From Candidatus Omnitrophota bacterium (GTDB taxonomy: Bacteria > Omnitrophota > Gorgyraeia > Duberdicusellales > 4484-171): DNA of 7,211 nt. Shown here piece after piece: positions 1 through 6,019 of the stretch; within the stretch, counting starts at the first letter, position 1; each line of letters starts with the position of its first letter. Location of the stretch: assembly GCA_028717025.1 (NCBI GenBank), contig JAQUOR010000085.1, positions 1 through 7,211 on the forward strand, given 5' to 3'. The position numbers were made by a program, and so were the translations under genes. The notes below the pieces were generated by a model, which did not search any database, was not told the origin of the DNA, and saw only the letters and a program-made list of their open reading frames with translations.

Positions 1-61
1 ATACATTACATTCTATCGGAAAAGATACGCCTGCTCTAAAGCCATTTCTTCTTTCTTGCAT
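1..61 (-). CDS. PilZ-like domain protein, N-terminal fragment (cut by window edge)
   Basis: An open frame starts at the ATG at 61-59 and runs off the left edge, giving 20 complete codons. The visible peptide contains ERRNGFR followed by a short S-F-P-I-E segment. This matches the usual opening of PilZ domains, where an RxxxR motif (here R5 and R9) grips cyclic di-GMP and is followed by a first beta strand of the form 'lPvey'. The second conserved PilZ motif (D/NxSxxG) would lie beyond the window, so the assignment rests on one motif. The start is supported by the near-consensus promoter at 88-116, which would give a leader of about 20 nt. No clear Shine-Dalgarno sequence precedes the ATG. If correct, the product is a c-di-GMP receptor, which fits with the HD-GYP gene upstream. 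An unrelated protein with a chance RRxxxR cannot be excluded. Confidence 0.55.
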   Translation of the reverse strand, partial: MQERRNGFRAGVSFPIECNV

Positions 62-213
62 GGTTATATTTAGGTATTTATTAAGTGTTTATACCATATT
101 TTTCTCTGTTTGTCAAATTGTTGAGGCGGTATTTTCAAGACTCTTTTTGTGATAGCGCGCGAAAAAATCGCAGGCAAACTCAGGTTTATTTCTTATAGAA
201 AATGAGACACGTA
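62..213. other. Intergenic gap between aroB and the PilZ-like gene
   Basis: This 152-base spacer contains the promoter at 88-116. Apart from short AT-rich inverted repeats (for example TTTCT-ATA-AGAAA on the minus strand just after aroB) I see no GC-rich stem followed by a T-tract. An intrinsic terminator for aroB is therefore not evident, and read-through or factor-dependent termination is possible. Confidence 0.5.
88..116 (-). promoter_or_regulatory. Sigma-70-type promoter for the left-edge PilZ-like gene
   Basis: Read on the minus strand, a perfect -35 box TTGACA (116-111) is followed by a 17-bp spacer (110-94) and a -10 box TATAAA (93-88, five of six consensus bases). Transcription would start near position 81, about 20 nt before the ATG at 61. 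It lies in the 152-base gap after aroB, so the PilZ-like gene probably has its own transcript. This is the best promoter match in the window. Confidence 0.75.
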
Positions 214-1311
214 TTATGCGCGGCAATGATGCAGGCTGAATTCCTTTAGCGTCTGCTGCAGTTTAGAAAACGGGATTGCCGATATGACCTTTACGTTGCC
301 GATTCCTTCCATCAATACCATGCGAATTTTCCCTGAAATAAATTTTTTATCGTAACTCACTGATTTGCAAAGATTTGTATAATCACATTTACAGGCATCG
401 GGCAGACAAAAACGCCGGATAAGCTGGTTAAGCTCTTCCACATCACGTTGTGCGCATCTGCCCAGCGATAAGGAAAGCTTGGCAGCATAGAGCATGCCTA
501 GTGCAACAGCCTGACCGTGCGTTATCTTTTTGTACCCCTGGGCTGCTTCAAGCGCGTGCGCAAGAGTGTGTCCAAAATTAAGGATTGTCCGAATGCCTTT
601 CTTTTCTCTCTCGTCTTGCGCAACGATCCCGGCTTTTATCCGCACGCACTCTTCAATCACCTTCATGGTAGCGCGGGATTCCAGGGCCATAATGTCTTTA
701 TAGTTATTTTTTAAAAAATAGAACAGTTCTCTTTTTTTGATAACTCCATATTTTATCGCCTCGGCAATGCCCTCTTTGATCTCCTGGGTACGCAACGTTT
801 TTAAAAAAAGCGGGTCAATAAATACTGCTTTCGGCTGATAAAACGTCCCCATAATGTTCTTTGCCTGTCGTAAGTCAATTCCTGTTTTTCCTCCTATGCT
901 GGCATCGATTTGAGCGAGAAGTGTCGTAGGGACCTGGATAAAGGGGACACCGCGTTTATAAACGGAAGCGATGAAACCACCCATGTCGCCGATCGTTCCT
1001 CCACCGCAACACACAATAAACAGACGTTTATTCCAGTTATCATGGGTAAGTATCTGTGATGCCACCCGTAAGGCCGATCGGGGGCTCTTCGCTGCTTCTC
1101 CGTCAACAACCGGTATTATTACGTGGGGTATACCGCTCAAGATTTTATTTATCAACTTGGCGTACAATGTATACACCCTGCGGGAGACGATAACCGCCGC
1201 AAAATCACCCAAATTGAGCTTTTTGATATACACGGGAAGTTTCGCGGTGACACCGTTCCCGATATAAATACTGTAAGGATTTTGCTTAAGATTAACGCGT
1301 ATGACTTTCAT
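214..1311 (-). CDS. aroB: 3-dehydroquinate synthase
   Basis: Converts DAHP to 3-dehydroquinate, the second step of the shikimate pathway, using NAD and a divalent metal (usually zinc) in the cytoplasm. The 365-residue length is normal for the family. Family landmarks appear in order: GE.AK at 71-75, the nucleotide-binding GGGTIGDMGGF at 103-113, PTTLLAQIDASIGGKTGID at 128-146, EGIAEAIKYG at 180-189, LNFGHTLAHALE at 244-255, HGQAVALG at 265-272 and DKK at 321-323. The expected metal ligands E184, H248 and H265 are all present, so the enzyme looks intact. The ATG overlaps the stop of the upstream M50 protease gene as ATGA (1308-1311), which implies translational coupling; only a weak, distant GGGAG precedes it. 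No other shikimate gene is in the window, so aroB here is the end of a mixed operon with envelope genes. The product assignment is secure. Confidence 0.97.
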   Translation of the reverse strand: MKVIRVNLKQNPYSIYIGNGVTAKLPVYIKKLNLGDFAAVIVSRRVYTLYAKLINKILSGIPHVIIPVVDGEAAKSPRSALRVASQILTHDNWNKRLFIVCCGGGTIGDMGGFIASVYKRGVPFIQVPTTLLAQIDASIGGKTGIDLRQAKNIMGTFYQPKAVFIDPLFLKTLRTQEIKEGIAEAIKYGVIKKRELFYFLKNNYKDIMALESRATMKVIEECVRIKAGIVAQDEREKKGIRTILNFGHTLAHALEAAQGYKKITHGQAVALGMLYAAKLSLSLGRCAQRDVEELNQLIRRFCLPDACKCDYTNLCKSVSYDKKFISGKIRMVLMEGIGNVKVISAIPFSKLQQTLKEFSLHHCRA

Positions 1312-1916
1312 GCTATAGTACCCGCTCCCAAAAAAGCAAGAACCGTTCCAACCAGCGCTTGCGTAAACCAGGCAAAGAAACCTGTTTGTAACAAAACAAT
1401 GATAAGAACAAAACCTGCCAATCCCATCTTTAAGTAATTGTAAGAAACCCGGGAAGGCAAAAAAGATGCAAGGATCTTTGAACCGTCAAGGGATGGTATA
1501 GGAAGAAGGTTAAAAACAGCAAGTATAAGGTTGATAATCATACCCTCAAGTAACACCTGCGCAAACAACGGAGTCGTAAGTTTAAGGAACATTCCTAAAG
1601 CGAACGCAATAACCAGGTTTATCGATGGACCGGCCAAGCTCACCCACACCCCATCCCATTTAGGGTTACGAAAATGGTACGGGTTGATAGGAACCGGTTT
1701 TGCGTAACCGAAAGAAAAAGTTCCACGGCTGACAAGCAACAGAAGTACGGGCAGAATAAACGTTCCAAAGCAATCAAAGTGCTTAAGCGGATTAAGGGTA
1801 AGGCGACCGGCATCTTTGGGGGTAGGATCGCCTAATTTATATGCCATCCAACCATGGGAGAACTCATGCAGCGTTATTGAAGAAAAAAGCAGTAAAAGCA
1901 GAATAATAATATTCAC
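1308..1916 (-). CDS. M50-family (site-2 protease-like) membrane metalloprotease
   Basis: A 202-residue multi-pass membrane protein of the small YwhC-like M50 group, predicted to act on substrates within or next to the cytoplasmic membrane. The zinc motif HEFSH is at 17-21 in the first hydrophobic segment. The family signatures GDPTPKDAGRLTLNP (29-43) and SLAGPSIN (93-100) follow. The second metal-ligand motif is NLLPIPSLDG at 136-145 with D144; most relatives have P where this has S142. Hydrophobic segments lie at about 2-15, 51-63, 91-112, 122-140 and 163-195. It starts with GTG: the preceding SH3-protein stop TGA overlaps it as GTGA (1913-1916), and no Shine-Dalgarno is visible, so coupled translation is likely. 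The family alignment begins at the very N-terminus, which supports this start. The physiological substrate of this subgroup is not known to me and cannot be read from the sequence. Confidence 0.92.
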   Translation of the reverse strand: MNIIILLLLLFSSITLHEFSHGWMAYKLGDPTPKDAGRLTLNPLKHFDCFGTFILPVLLLLVSRGTFSFGYAKPVPINPYHFRNPKWDGVWVSLAGPSINLVIAFALGMFLKLTTPLFAQVLLEGMIINLILAVFNLLPIPSLDGSKILASFLPSRVSYNYLKMGLAGFVLIIVLLQTGFFAWFTQALVGTVLAFLGAGTIA

Positions 1917-2572
1917 CGTTTAAAGGATATTTTTTTAACCAGCAGATATTCACAACCATCTCTCATTTTCTTTCCGACTATTTTTACCCGTTTATTGATA
2001 AACTTCTGATAGCGCGGTGAAGATATTTTCAAAGGGTATTTTTGGTCACTTTTTAAAAGGCAATTAGCCTGGCAATCGCGTTGTTTTAAGTAAAGTATCA
2101 CCCCTTCTTGCCTGACATACCGCTCCTGGATCGGCTTAAAAAAATTCTTATGAGCCCAGCCCAGCATATACGGGTACCCTACCACTTTGTACCAGCCTGC
2201 TTTTTTTTCGATAATGTTTAAAATGTCCCCTTTTTGCGCTTTGCCGACAACATCGGATTGCTGCGTTGGGGCACTACGCAAATTAAGTATGTTCGCTCCA
2301 ACCCTTCTCTTTCCAGCGCCTAAATCCTCTAGAAACTGCGCTGAAGCATAGCAGGTAAACCGCCTGGGCAGCCTTATTCGATACCATTCATACCTCTCCT
2401 CCAGCACCTCCACTTCTTCTCCCTTCTTAAGTGTGGCTATAACTTGAGCCATGGAAGTAGAGTCTACGCGCACGTTAACGTCATCCTTTAGGGTTCTGTA
2501 CCCATGAGGAAAGGGCGCGACACCCAACAAAAAAGGTAAACCCAGTAACCATACAAGGCTTAAACGCTTCAT
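1913..2572 (-). CDS. Secreted protein with two SH3b-like domains
   Basis: A 219-residue protein with an N-terminal signal peptide (K2, R3, hydrophobic 4-18, probable cleavage near A19), so it should act outside the cytoplasmic membrane. Two bacterial SH3 (SH3b/SH3_3) units follow, at about 29-83 and 92-145. The first shows the NVR-x-x-S pattern at 33-38 and a WYRIRLP strand at 63-69. The second shows NLRSAP at 97-102, KGD at 114-116, a GWYKV strand at 126-130 and GWAHKNF at 138-144. Such domains usually bind peptidoglycan or peptides. Residues about 150-219 form a separate basic, strand-rich segment, possibly a small OB- or SH3-like C-terminal domain, which I do not recognise. It has no catalytic domain. 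No clear Shine-Dalgarno precedes the ATG. It is coupled by a 4-base overlap to the M50 protease gene, so the two may share an envelope role. Confidence 0.82.
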   Translation of the reverse strand: MKRLSLVWLLGLPFLLGVAPFPHGYRTLKDDVNVRVDSTSMAQVIATLKKGEEVEVLEERYEWYRIRLPRRFTCYASAQFLEDLGAGKRRVGANILNLRSAPTQQSDVVGKAQKGDILNIIEKKAGWYKVVGYPYMLGWAHKNFFKPIQERYVRQEGVILYLKQRDCQANCLLKSDQKYPLKISSPRYQKFINKRVKIVGKKMRDGCEYLLVKKISFKR

Positions 2573-2632
2573 TGATTACAATTTTTAATTTCGCTTAAAA
2601 AATTGCCAGACAATGGATCGCTAAAGGATCAT

Positions 2633-2956
2633 TTATTTGCCTGCACCCGGTTTTCCGCCAGTTGCCGGCTTTGCTCCTGCTGCCGGTTTTGCTCCTGCTG
2701 CCGCCGGCTTTGCTCCTGCTGCCGGTTTTGCTCCTGCTTCTGGAGTGACCGCTGCTGCCTCCGGTTTCGCTTCTTCTTTTTTCTCTTTCTTTGCAGCTTT
2801 AAGTTTTATGACCTTTATCTTAGGGAGCCCTAAAACGCGATCCTTTTCTTTCCAAAGGCCTTTTTCCATGAGCCATTTTATCCGTTCGCTTCGTTTCATG
2901 ACCGACCGCGCGACGGTCATTTTTTCTGCCCTCTTCAATGATGAATGTAAACCCAT
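2633..2956 (-). CDS. Small basic protein (PVC-type), with repeat-rich Ala/Gly/Lys/Pro tail
   Basis: A 107-residue very basic protein. Residues 1-53 match the pattern I know for the short 'small basic protein' family of Chlamydiae, Verrucomicrobia and Planctomycetes (TIGR04137-like): an H-x-S-L-K start (4-8), VMKRSERIKWL (19-29), a KGLW segment (32-35) and a GLPKIKVIKLK strand (43-53). That family is suspected to associate with the ribosome because of size, charge and spread, but its function is not established. Residues 54-73 are a charged K/E linker; 74-107 are built from AAGAKP-type hexapeptides encoded by the tandem repeat at 2667-2741. Members of the family normally end soon after the core, so the tail is an extension. 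Expression signals are strong: promoter at 3046-3074 and an AAGGAGGG Shine-Dalgarno with a 7-nt spacer. The plus-strand frames over the tail are shadows of the repeat. Confidence 0.85.
   Translation of the reverse strand: MGLHSSLKRAEKMTVARSVMKRSERIKWLMEKGLWKEKDRVLGLPKIKVIKLKAAKKEKKEEAKPEAAAVTPEAGAKPAAGAKPAAAGAKPAAGAKPATGGKPGAGK
2667..2741. repeat. 18-bp tandem repeat encoding AAGAKP hexapeptides
   Basis: Four consecutive 18-bp units lie at 2667-2684, 2685-2702, 2706-2723 and 2724-2741. On the plus strand they read GGCTTTGCTCCTGCTGCC, alternating with a GGTTTT version. One extra GCC triplet (2703-2705) separates units 2 and 3. A degenerate unit precedes them at about 2649-2666. The unit length is a multiple of three and the insertion is in frame, so the array adds AAGAKP hexapeptides to the small basic protein without breaking the frame. 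The alternation of two unit versions suggests that a 36-bp pair was duplicated. Confidence 0.9.
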
Positions 2957-2963
2957 TACAATA

Positions 2964-2971
2964 CCCTCCTT
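2964..2971 (-). promoter_or_regulatory. Strong ribosome binding site of the small basic protein gene
   Basis: AAGGAGGG on the minus strand, followed by a 7-nt spacer and the ATG at 2956. With the TTG-started HIT gene it is one of only two strong Shine-Dalgarno sequences in the window. It fixes the start codon and suggests high expression. Confidence 0.85.
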
Positions 2972-3045
2972 AATTTTTTTTGCATACTGGCCTTAAGATA
3001 TGTTTTGATACGTTCGCGACGCACAAATTTTTCCCTTCAGGACAA

Positions 3046-3074
3046 AGAATATGGAGACGCCGCTTCAGTATCAA
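3046..3074 (-). promoter_or_regulatory. Probable sigma-70 promoter of the small basic protein gene
   Basis: Minus strand: a -35 box TTGATA (3074-3069, five of six), a 17-bp spacer (3068-3052) and a -10 box TATTCT (3051-3046, four of six). The start would fall near 3039, leaving an untranslated leader of about 80 nt before the ATG at 2956. The -35 box touches the outer arm of the composite palindrome at 3074-3122, so that element sits exactly where an upstream promoter element would. Confidence 0.55.
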
Positions 3075-3122
3075 CCCTGAGCGAACCCCGCGCTTTACCG
3101 CGGGGTAAGTCGAATGGGTCGA
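3074..3122. repeat. Composite palindrome: GC-rich hairpin nested in a split inverted repeat
   Basis: The inner part is a perfect 8-bp stem, ACCCCGCG (3085-3092) and CGCGGGGT (3099-3106), around a 6-nt loop. It is flanked by ACCCTGAGCGAA on the left (3074-3085) and GTCGAATGGGTCGA on the right (3109-3122). Joined without the inner hairpin, these arms approximate ACCCTGAGCGAAGTCGAAGGGT, a motif I remember as a dispersed intergenic palindrome in many environmental genomes (memory only, not searched). It lies between the SPOR gene stop (3138) and the small-protein promoter. No T-tract follows on either strand, so it is not a standard intrinsic terminator. A REP-like RNA-stabilising or mobile palindrome role is inference. 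Confidence 0.7.
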
Positions 3123-3137
3123 TTCTCAGCGGGACGA

Positions 3138-3770
3138 TCACAACGTCCGTAATACGCAGGGACCATATGTTTGCTCCAACAGCTTTTCATTACGCACTGC
3201 TTCCTGTTTCTCTTTAAACTCTCCCACGAATACGGCGCTGTATTTCCCTTTCTTCGATACGAAAACAGGATATCCTTTTTTTTCCAATTTTTTTGCCTCT
3301 TTTTGCGCTAATTCATTTTCACTGTATGATGCGACTTGGATAACGTAACGCTTTCCCTGCGTTGTTGTTTTGCCGGTGTTTTTCTTATTATCAACAACGG
3401 CTGGTTCTACCTTGTTTGAGGGTATTATTATCGTATTGCTCTTACCCGCCAAAGAGACAGCTGTTGTTTGAGAAGTTATCTTGCCTCCCGTGGGACTGTT
3501 TTGGACGAATACGTTCCTCGCTGCCTGTGCGGGCAAGGTGGTATTTGCCGTCAACTCAGCAGTCGGCTCAAAAACTTTATTTTTATCATCCGCGCTTAAG
3601 TAGACTATCTTTCTTCCCCGCTCTACGCCCAGAGAAAAAGAAAGCGTAAATAGAAGAACGACAACGATTAATAAAAGTATAAGGGTATCAAGAGGCACTA
3701 TGACGGTATAGCGTTTTTTTGACTCTTTTCCTTCGTCATACCCAAAAAGATGTAATTGTTTTTCACTCAT
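3138..3770 (-). CDS. SPOR-domain single-pass membrane protein
   Basis: A 210-residue bitopic protein with three parts. A short charged cytoplasmic N-terminus (1-22) is followed by one transmembrane helix at about 29-48. A low-complexity Thr/Ala/Asn/Lys-rich linker spans about 60-138. A C-terminal SPOR domain lies at about 140-208 (YVIQVASYS at 142-150, an Ala/Lys/Glu helix at 153-164, the strand YPVFVSK at 167-173 and FVGEF at 181-185). SPOR domains bind glycan strands lacking stem peptides, typically at division septa, so the domain should face the periplasm. This is the FtsN/DedD-like layout, though I see no catalytic or FtsN-specific essential segment. An in-frame stop (3782-3780) just upstream makes the ATG at 3770 the first possible start; there is no Shine-Dalgarno, and a TATAAT ends 8 nt before it. 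It lies 19 bases after the HD-GYP gene. Confidence 0.88.
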   Translation of the reverse strand: MSEKQLHLFGYDEGKESKKRYTVIVPLDTLILLLIVVVLLFTLSFSLGVERGRKIVYLSADDKNKVFEPTAELTANTTLPAQAARNVFVQNSPTGGKITSQTTAVSLAGKSNTIIIPSNKVEPAVVDNKKNTGKTTTQGKRYVIQVASYSENELAQKEAKKLEKKGYPVFVSKKGKYSAVFVGEFKEKQEAVRNEKLLEQTYGPCVLRTL

Positions 3771-3778
3771 GGGAGTAC

Positions 3779-3807
3779 ATTATAAGAATTTACAAAAAAG
3801 AATGCAA
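3779..3807 (-). promoter_or_regulatory. Candidate promoter for the SPOR gene, possibly leaderless
   Basis: Minus strand: TTGCAT (3807-3802) as a weak -35 box (TTG conserved), an exact 17-bp spacer (3801-3785) and a perfect TATAAT -10 box (3784-3779). The usual 6-8 nt from the -10 box places the start at about 3772-3770, on or next to the ATG (3770-3768). The mRNA would then have essentially no leader, which agrees with the absence of a Shine-Dalgarno sequence. The region is AT-rich, so a chance match is possible. Confidence 0.5.
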
Positions 3808-4827
3808 GTATTTTCTCACGGCTTTACGCTTTAATACTTTAAGCAGCACGCCAACGACTTTCGGATCAAATTGTTTTCCGATCTGCTGCTGAAATTCTTT
3901 TTCTATATCTTCCAAATATCTTCTCTTCCGGTAAGGCCTTCCAAAAAACATAGCGTCAAAAGCATCCAAAACAGCCAGGATCCTCGCTCCAAGAGGAATT
4001 TCTTCTTTTTTAAGCCGCGAGGGGTATCCAGTGCCGTCATACCGCTCATGGTGATGGAGAATGATCGGAATGGCTGGTTTTAGAATCTCCAAATCTTTAA
4101 TAAGCTCGACACCCTTGCGCGGGTGCTTCATGATAAGCCTATACTCCTCATCGGTAAGCGGTTTCTGCTTTTTAAGAATTCGTGAGGGTAACTGGATCTT
4201 TCCTGCATCGTGCAACAGGGATGCATATTCTAATGACTTTATCTCTGCCTCCGAAAGCTCCATTTCCTTGCCTACTGTCCTGATAAGGCGAAAAATGCTT
4301 TTGGTATGGATGTATGAAGTCGGCACATACTGATCAAGGAGCTTGGTGAATGATTTTATATAATTTATCATGGTTCTTTTGGCGTCGCGATAGAGACCGA
4401 AAATCTTTAAGCCCACGCTTACCTCTTCGCAAATCGATAAAAACCACTTTCTCTCCAGGTCATTGAACCCCGCCCCTCTTCTGGGTCGTCTTTTTATATA
4501 TACCGCCCCTAACGTATCGGAAAAGATAAATGGATACACGAGCCGGTTGTCGAGAAAAATTTCTTTTTCTTGTTTTAAAATATCTCTTTCACGTCGCGTG
4601 AGTATGGAGATGCCTCCCTTTTTTAAATATTGCTTCTTATCCTCCAGGCGAATTTTAATAAATCCATACCCATCAAGGTTCTTACACACCATCACCACTT
4701 TATCCGTTCTAAACGCGTTCTTATATACGCGGCATACACCTGATATAAAATTCGTAATATCCGGAGATGTAGTAGTAAGCCGATAGATAGTATGAAATGC
4801 AGATAATATTGTTTTATACTTTTTCAT
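3790..4827 (-). CDS. HD-GYP domain phosphodiesterase with GAF-like N-terminus
   Basis: A 345-residue protein predicted to hydrolyse cyclic di-GMP (or a related cyclic dinucleotide) in the cytoplasm. Residues about 20-145 look like a GAF-type sensory domain, ending in a helix that leads into the HD-GYP domain (about 155-335). The catalytic set is complete: H174, the HD pair H206-D207 within LLHDAGKI, H235-P236 with G239, HHERYDGTGYP at 259-269 with the signature GYP, and D291 in DAFDAM followed by RPYR at 297-300. It therefore looks active, unlike degenerate members. It overlaps the dGTPase gene by 14 bases (4814-4827) and has no Shine-Dalgarno sequence, implying coupled translation. The signal sensed by the N-terminal domain cannot be read, and GAF itself is assigned by layout rather than by a sharp motif. 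Confidence 0.9.
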   Translation of the reverse strand: MKKYKTILSAFHTIYRLTTTSPDITNFISGVCRVYKNAFRTDKVVMVCKNLDGYGFIKIRLEDKKQYLKKGGISILTRRERDILKQEKEIFLDNRLVYPFIFSDTLGAVYIKRRPRRGAGFNDLERKWFLSICEEVSVGLKIFGLYRDAKRTMINYIKSFTKLLDQYVPTSYIHTKSIFRLIRTVGKEMELSEAEIKSLEYASLLHDAGKIQLPSRILKKQKPLTDEEYRLIMKHPRKGVELIKDLEILKPAIPIILHHHERYDGTGYPSRLKKEEIPLGARILAVLDAFDAMFFGRPYRKRRYLEDIEKEFQQQIGKQFDPKVVGVLLKVLKRKAVRKYLHSFL

Positions 4828-6019
4828 AAGGATCGAATAAGCGTTTATATTCTTCCAGGGCGTAACGATCGGTCATCCCCGCGATGTGATCGCAAATATT
4901 TCTTTTAATGCTCGGCTCTTTCATGACTTCCGGAGGAAGCAATTCGGGATTATTACAGTATACGTCGAAAAGAGCGTGAATAAAACGTTTTGCCTTATCG
5001 GACATCCGTAAAACACGCCAGTGACAATAGAGATGTTTAAACATAAAATCATGTAATTCTTTTCGCAAGGCTCCCACCTCACTATCAAACACAACAATAC
5101 GCTGTGTGCATCCGGTGGCGTCCGCAACGCACCTGATATCGAATTTTTTTATATTTTTAAGAGTATTATTTATCAGGTTCGTCACCTGCAGGTTGATAAG
5201 ACCCCTGATGACCAGATAAACCGACAACTCCGTGTTAACATTGGAATATTCGCTCTTTATCTGTTTATGCATCATGTTCCACAGAGTCACTTTTTTTAAA
5301 TCTCCTTCGGCAATCATGCCTGATTTTATGCCGTCATCGACATCGTGATTATCATAGGCTATCTCATCGGCAATATCCATTACCTGCGTTTCTAAGATAG
5401 GTTGCGTATCGCACGAACGAATAAATTCATCCGGGCAGTTTACAAGATGTGTGGTGCTGTGCTTGATGATCCCTTCTCTCGTTTCATAAGAAAGATTAAG
5501 CCCTTTAAAATGAGGGTAATGTTCCTCAAGGAAATCGACGACTCGCAGACCCTGGACATTATGGTTAAACCCTCCCTCCTCCTTCATGAGATCGTTTAGA
5601 ACAGATTCAACCGCATGCCCAAACGGCGTATGTCCCACATCATGAGCCAGCGCTATTGCCTCCGTAAGATCTTCGTTGAGACAAAGCATCTTGCTTATCG
5701 TGCGCGCTATCTGGGTCACCTCAAGAGTATGGGTAAGCCTGGTACGATAGTAATCACCCTCGTGATAGACAAAGACCTGCGTTTTATACTCAAGACGCCG
5801 GAATGCAGCGCTATGGATGATCCTGTCCCTGTCCCTTTGATATGCAGAGCGATACGGATGTTCCTTTTCCGGATATTTTCTCCCACCGGAAAATTTTGAC
5901 TTCATAGCATAGGAAGCAAGAAATTTTTCTTCCCGCGCTTCCATATCTTTTCGCGTAAGGCTAGTAGAAGTTTTACCTGTACATTGCATGGATTTCTGAT
6001 TGTTGTCTTTAACCTTCAA
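4814..6019 (-). CDS. dgt: dGTP triphosphohydrolase-like protein (HD superfamily)
   Basis: Enzymes of this family split dNTPs, classically dGTP, into deoxynucleoside and triphosphate and so adjust dNTP pools. The protein has 401 residues and matches the shorter 'type 2' dGTPase-like group. Key features are RDRDRIIHSAAFRRLEYKTQVF at 62-83, RLTHTLEV with H97, ALAHDVGHTPFGH at 123-135 (H126, D127, H130, H135), FNHNVQG at 151-157 and DIADEIAYDNHDVDDGI at 215-231 with D218. H97, H126, D127 and D218 are the expected HD metal ligands. The C-terminus has the typical HIAGMTDRYALEEYKRLF segment (378-395). The start is a TTG overlapping the HIT gene stop as TTGA, with only a weak AAGG 8 nt upstream. Family similarity starts near residue 22, so ATG at 5989 or 5944 are alternatives. 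Real substrates of this group may be other dNTPs. Confidence 0.93.
   Translation of the reverse strand: MKVKDNNQKSMQCTGKTSTSLTRKDMEAREEKFLASYAMKSKFSGGRKYPEKEHPYRSAYQRDRDRIIHSAAFRRLEYKTQVFVYHEGDYYRTRLTHTLEVTQIARTISKMLCLNEDLTEAIALAHDVGHTPFGHAVESVLNDLMKEEGGFNHNVQGLRVVDFLEEHYPHFKGLNLSYETREGIIKHSTTHLVNCPDEFIRSCDTQPILETQVMDIADEIAYDNHDVDDGIKSGMIAEGDLKKVTLWNMMHKQIKSEYSNVNTELSVYLVIRGLINLQVTNLINNTLKNIKKFDIRCVADATGCTQRIVVFDSEVGALRKELHDFMFKHLYCHWRVLRMSDKAKRFIHALFDVYCNNPELLPPEVMKEPSIKRNICDHIAGMTDRYALEEYKRLFDPYEKV

Noticed and set aside
894..1109. Second minus-strand frame inside aroB
   Set aside because: It is out of frame with an intact aroB whose motifs cover the same bases. There is no frameshift, since aroB reads through completely.
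2580..2604. AT-rich inverted repeat between the small basic protein and SH3 genes, as a terminator
   Set aside because: The arms AATTTTTAA and TTAAAAAATT pair imperfectly and contain no GC. There is no stable stem followed by a T-tract, so it is unlikely to terminate and is more likely plain AT-rich spacer.
2603..2833. Plus-strand Cys/Arg/Phe-rich frame resembling a cysteine-rich peptide
   Set aside because: It is another antisense frame of the same repeat (CTGCTG-type codons read as Cys/Ser/Arg). There is no initiation signal, and the opposite strand has a convincing gene.
2637..2996. Plus-strand frame encoding APAAGF/APAAAGF repeats
   Set aside because: It is the antisense reading of the tandem repeat in the small basic protein gene. 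It lacks a ribosome binding site and is explained by the 18-bp repeat unit having no stops on either strand.
3085..3106. GC-rich hairpin as a classical intrinsic terminator
   Set aside because: The stem is strong, but neither strand has a run of T after it. It is described as a palindromic repeat instead.
3131..3150. Short GGACG/CGTCC inverted repeat over the SPOR gene stop codon
   Set aside because: It has only a 5-bp stem with a 7-nt loop, mostly inside coding sequence. It could easily arise by chance.
3005..3217. Plus-strand frame across the palindrome region
   Set aside because: It overlaps the end of the SPOR gene, crosses the palindrome, has no ribosome binding site and shows no recognisable protein features.
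4921..5127. Second minus-strand frame inside the dGTPase gene
   Set aside because: It is a shadow frame; the dGTPase frame is continuous and conserved through this stretch.
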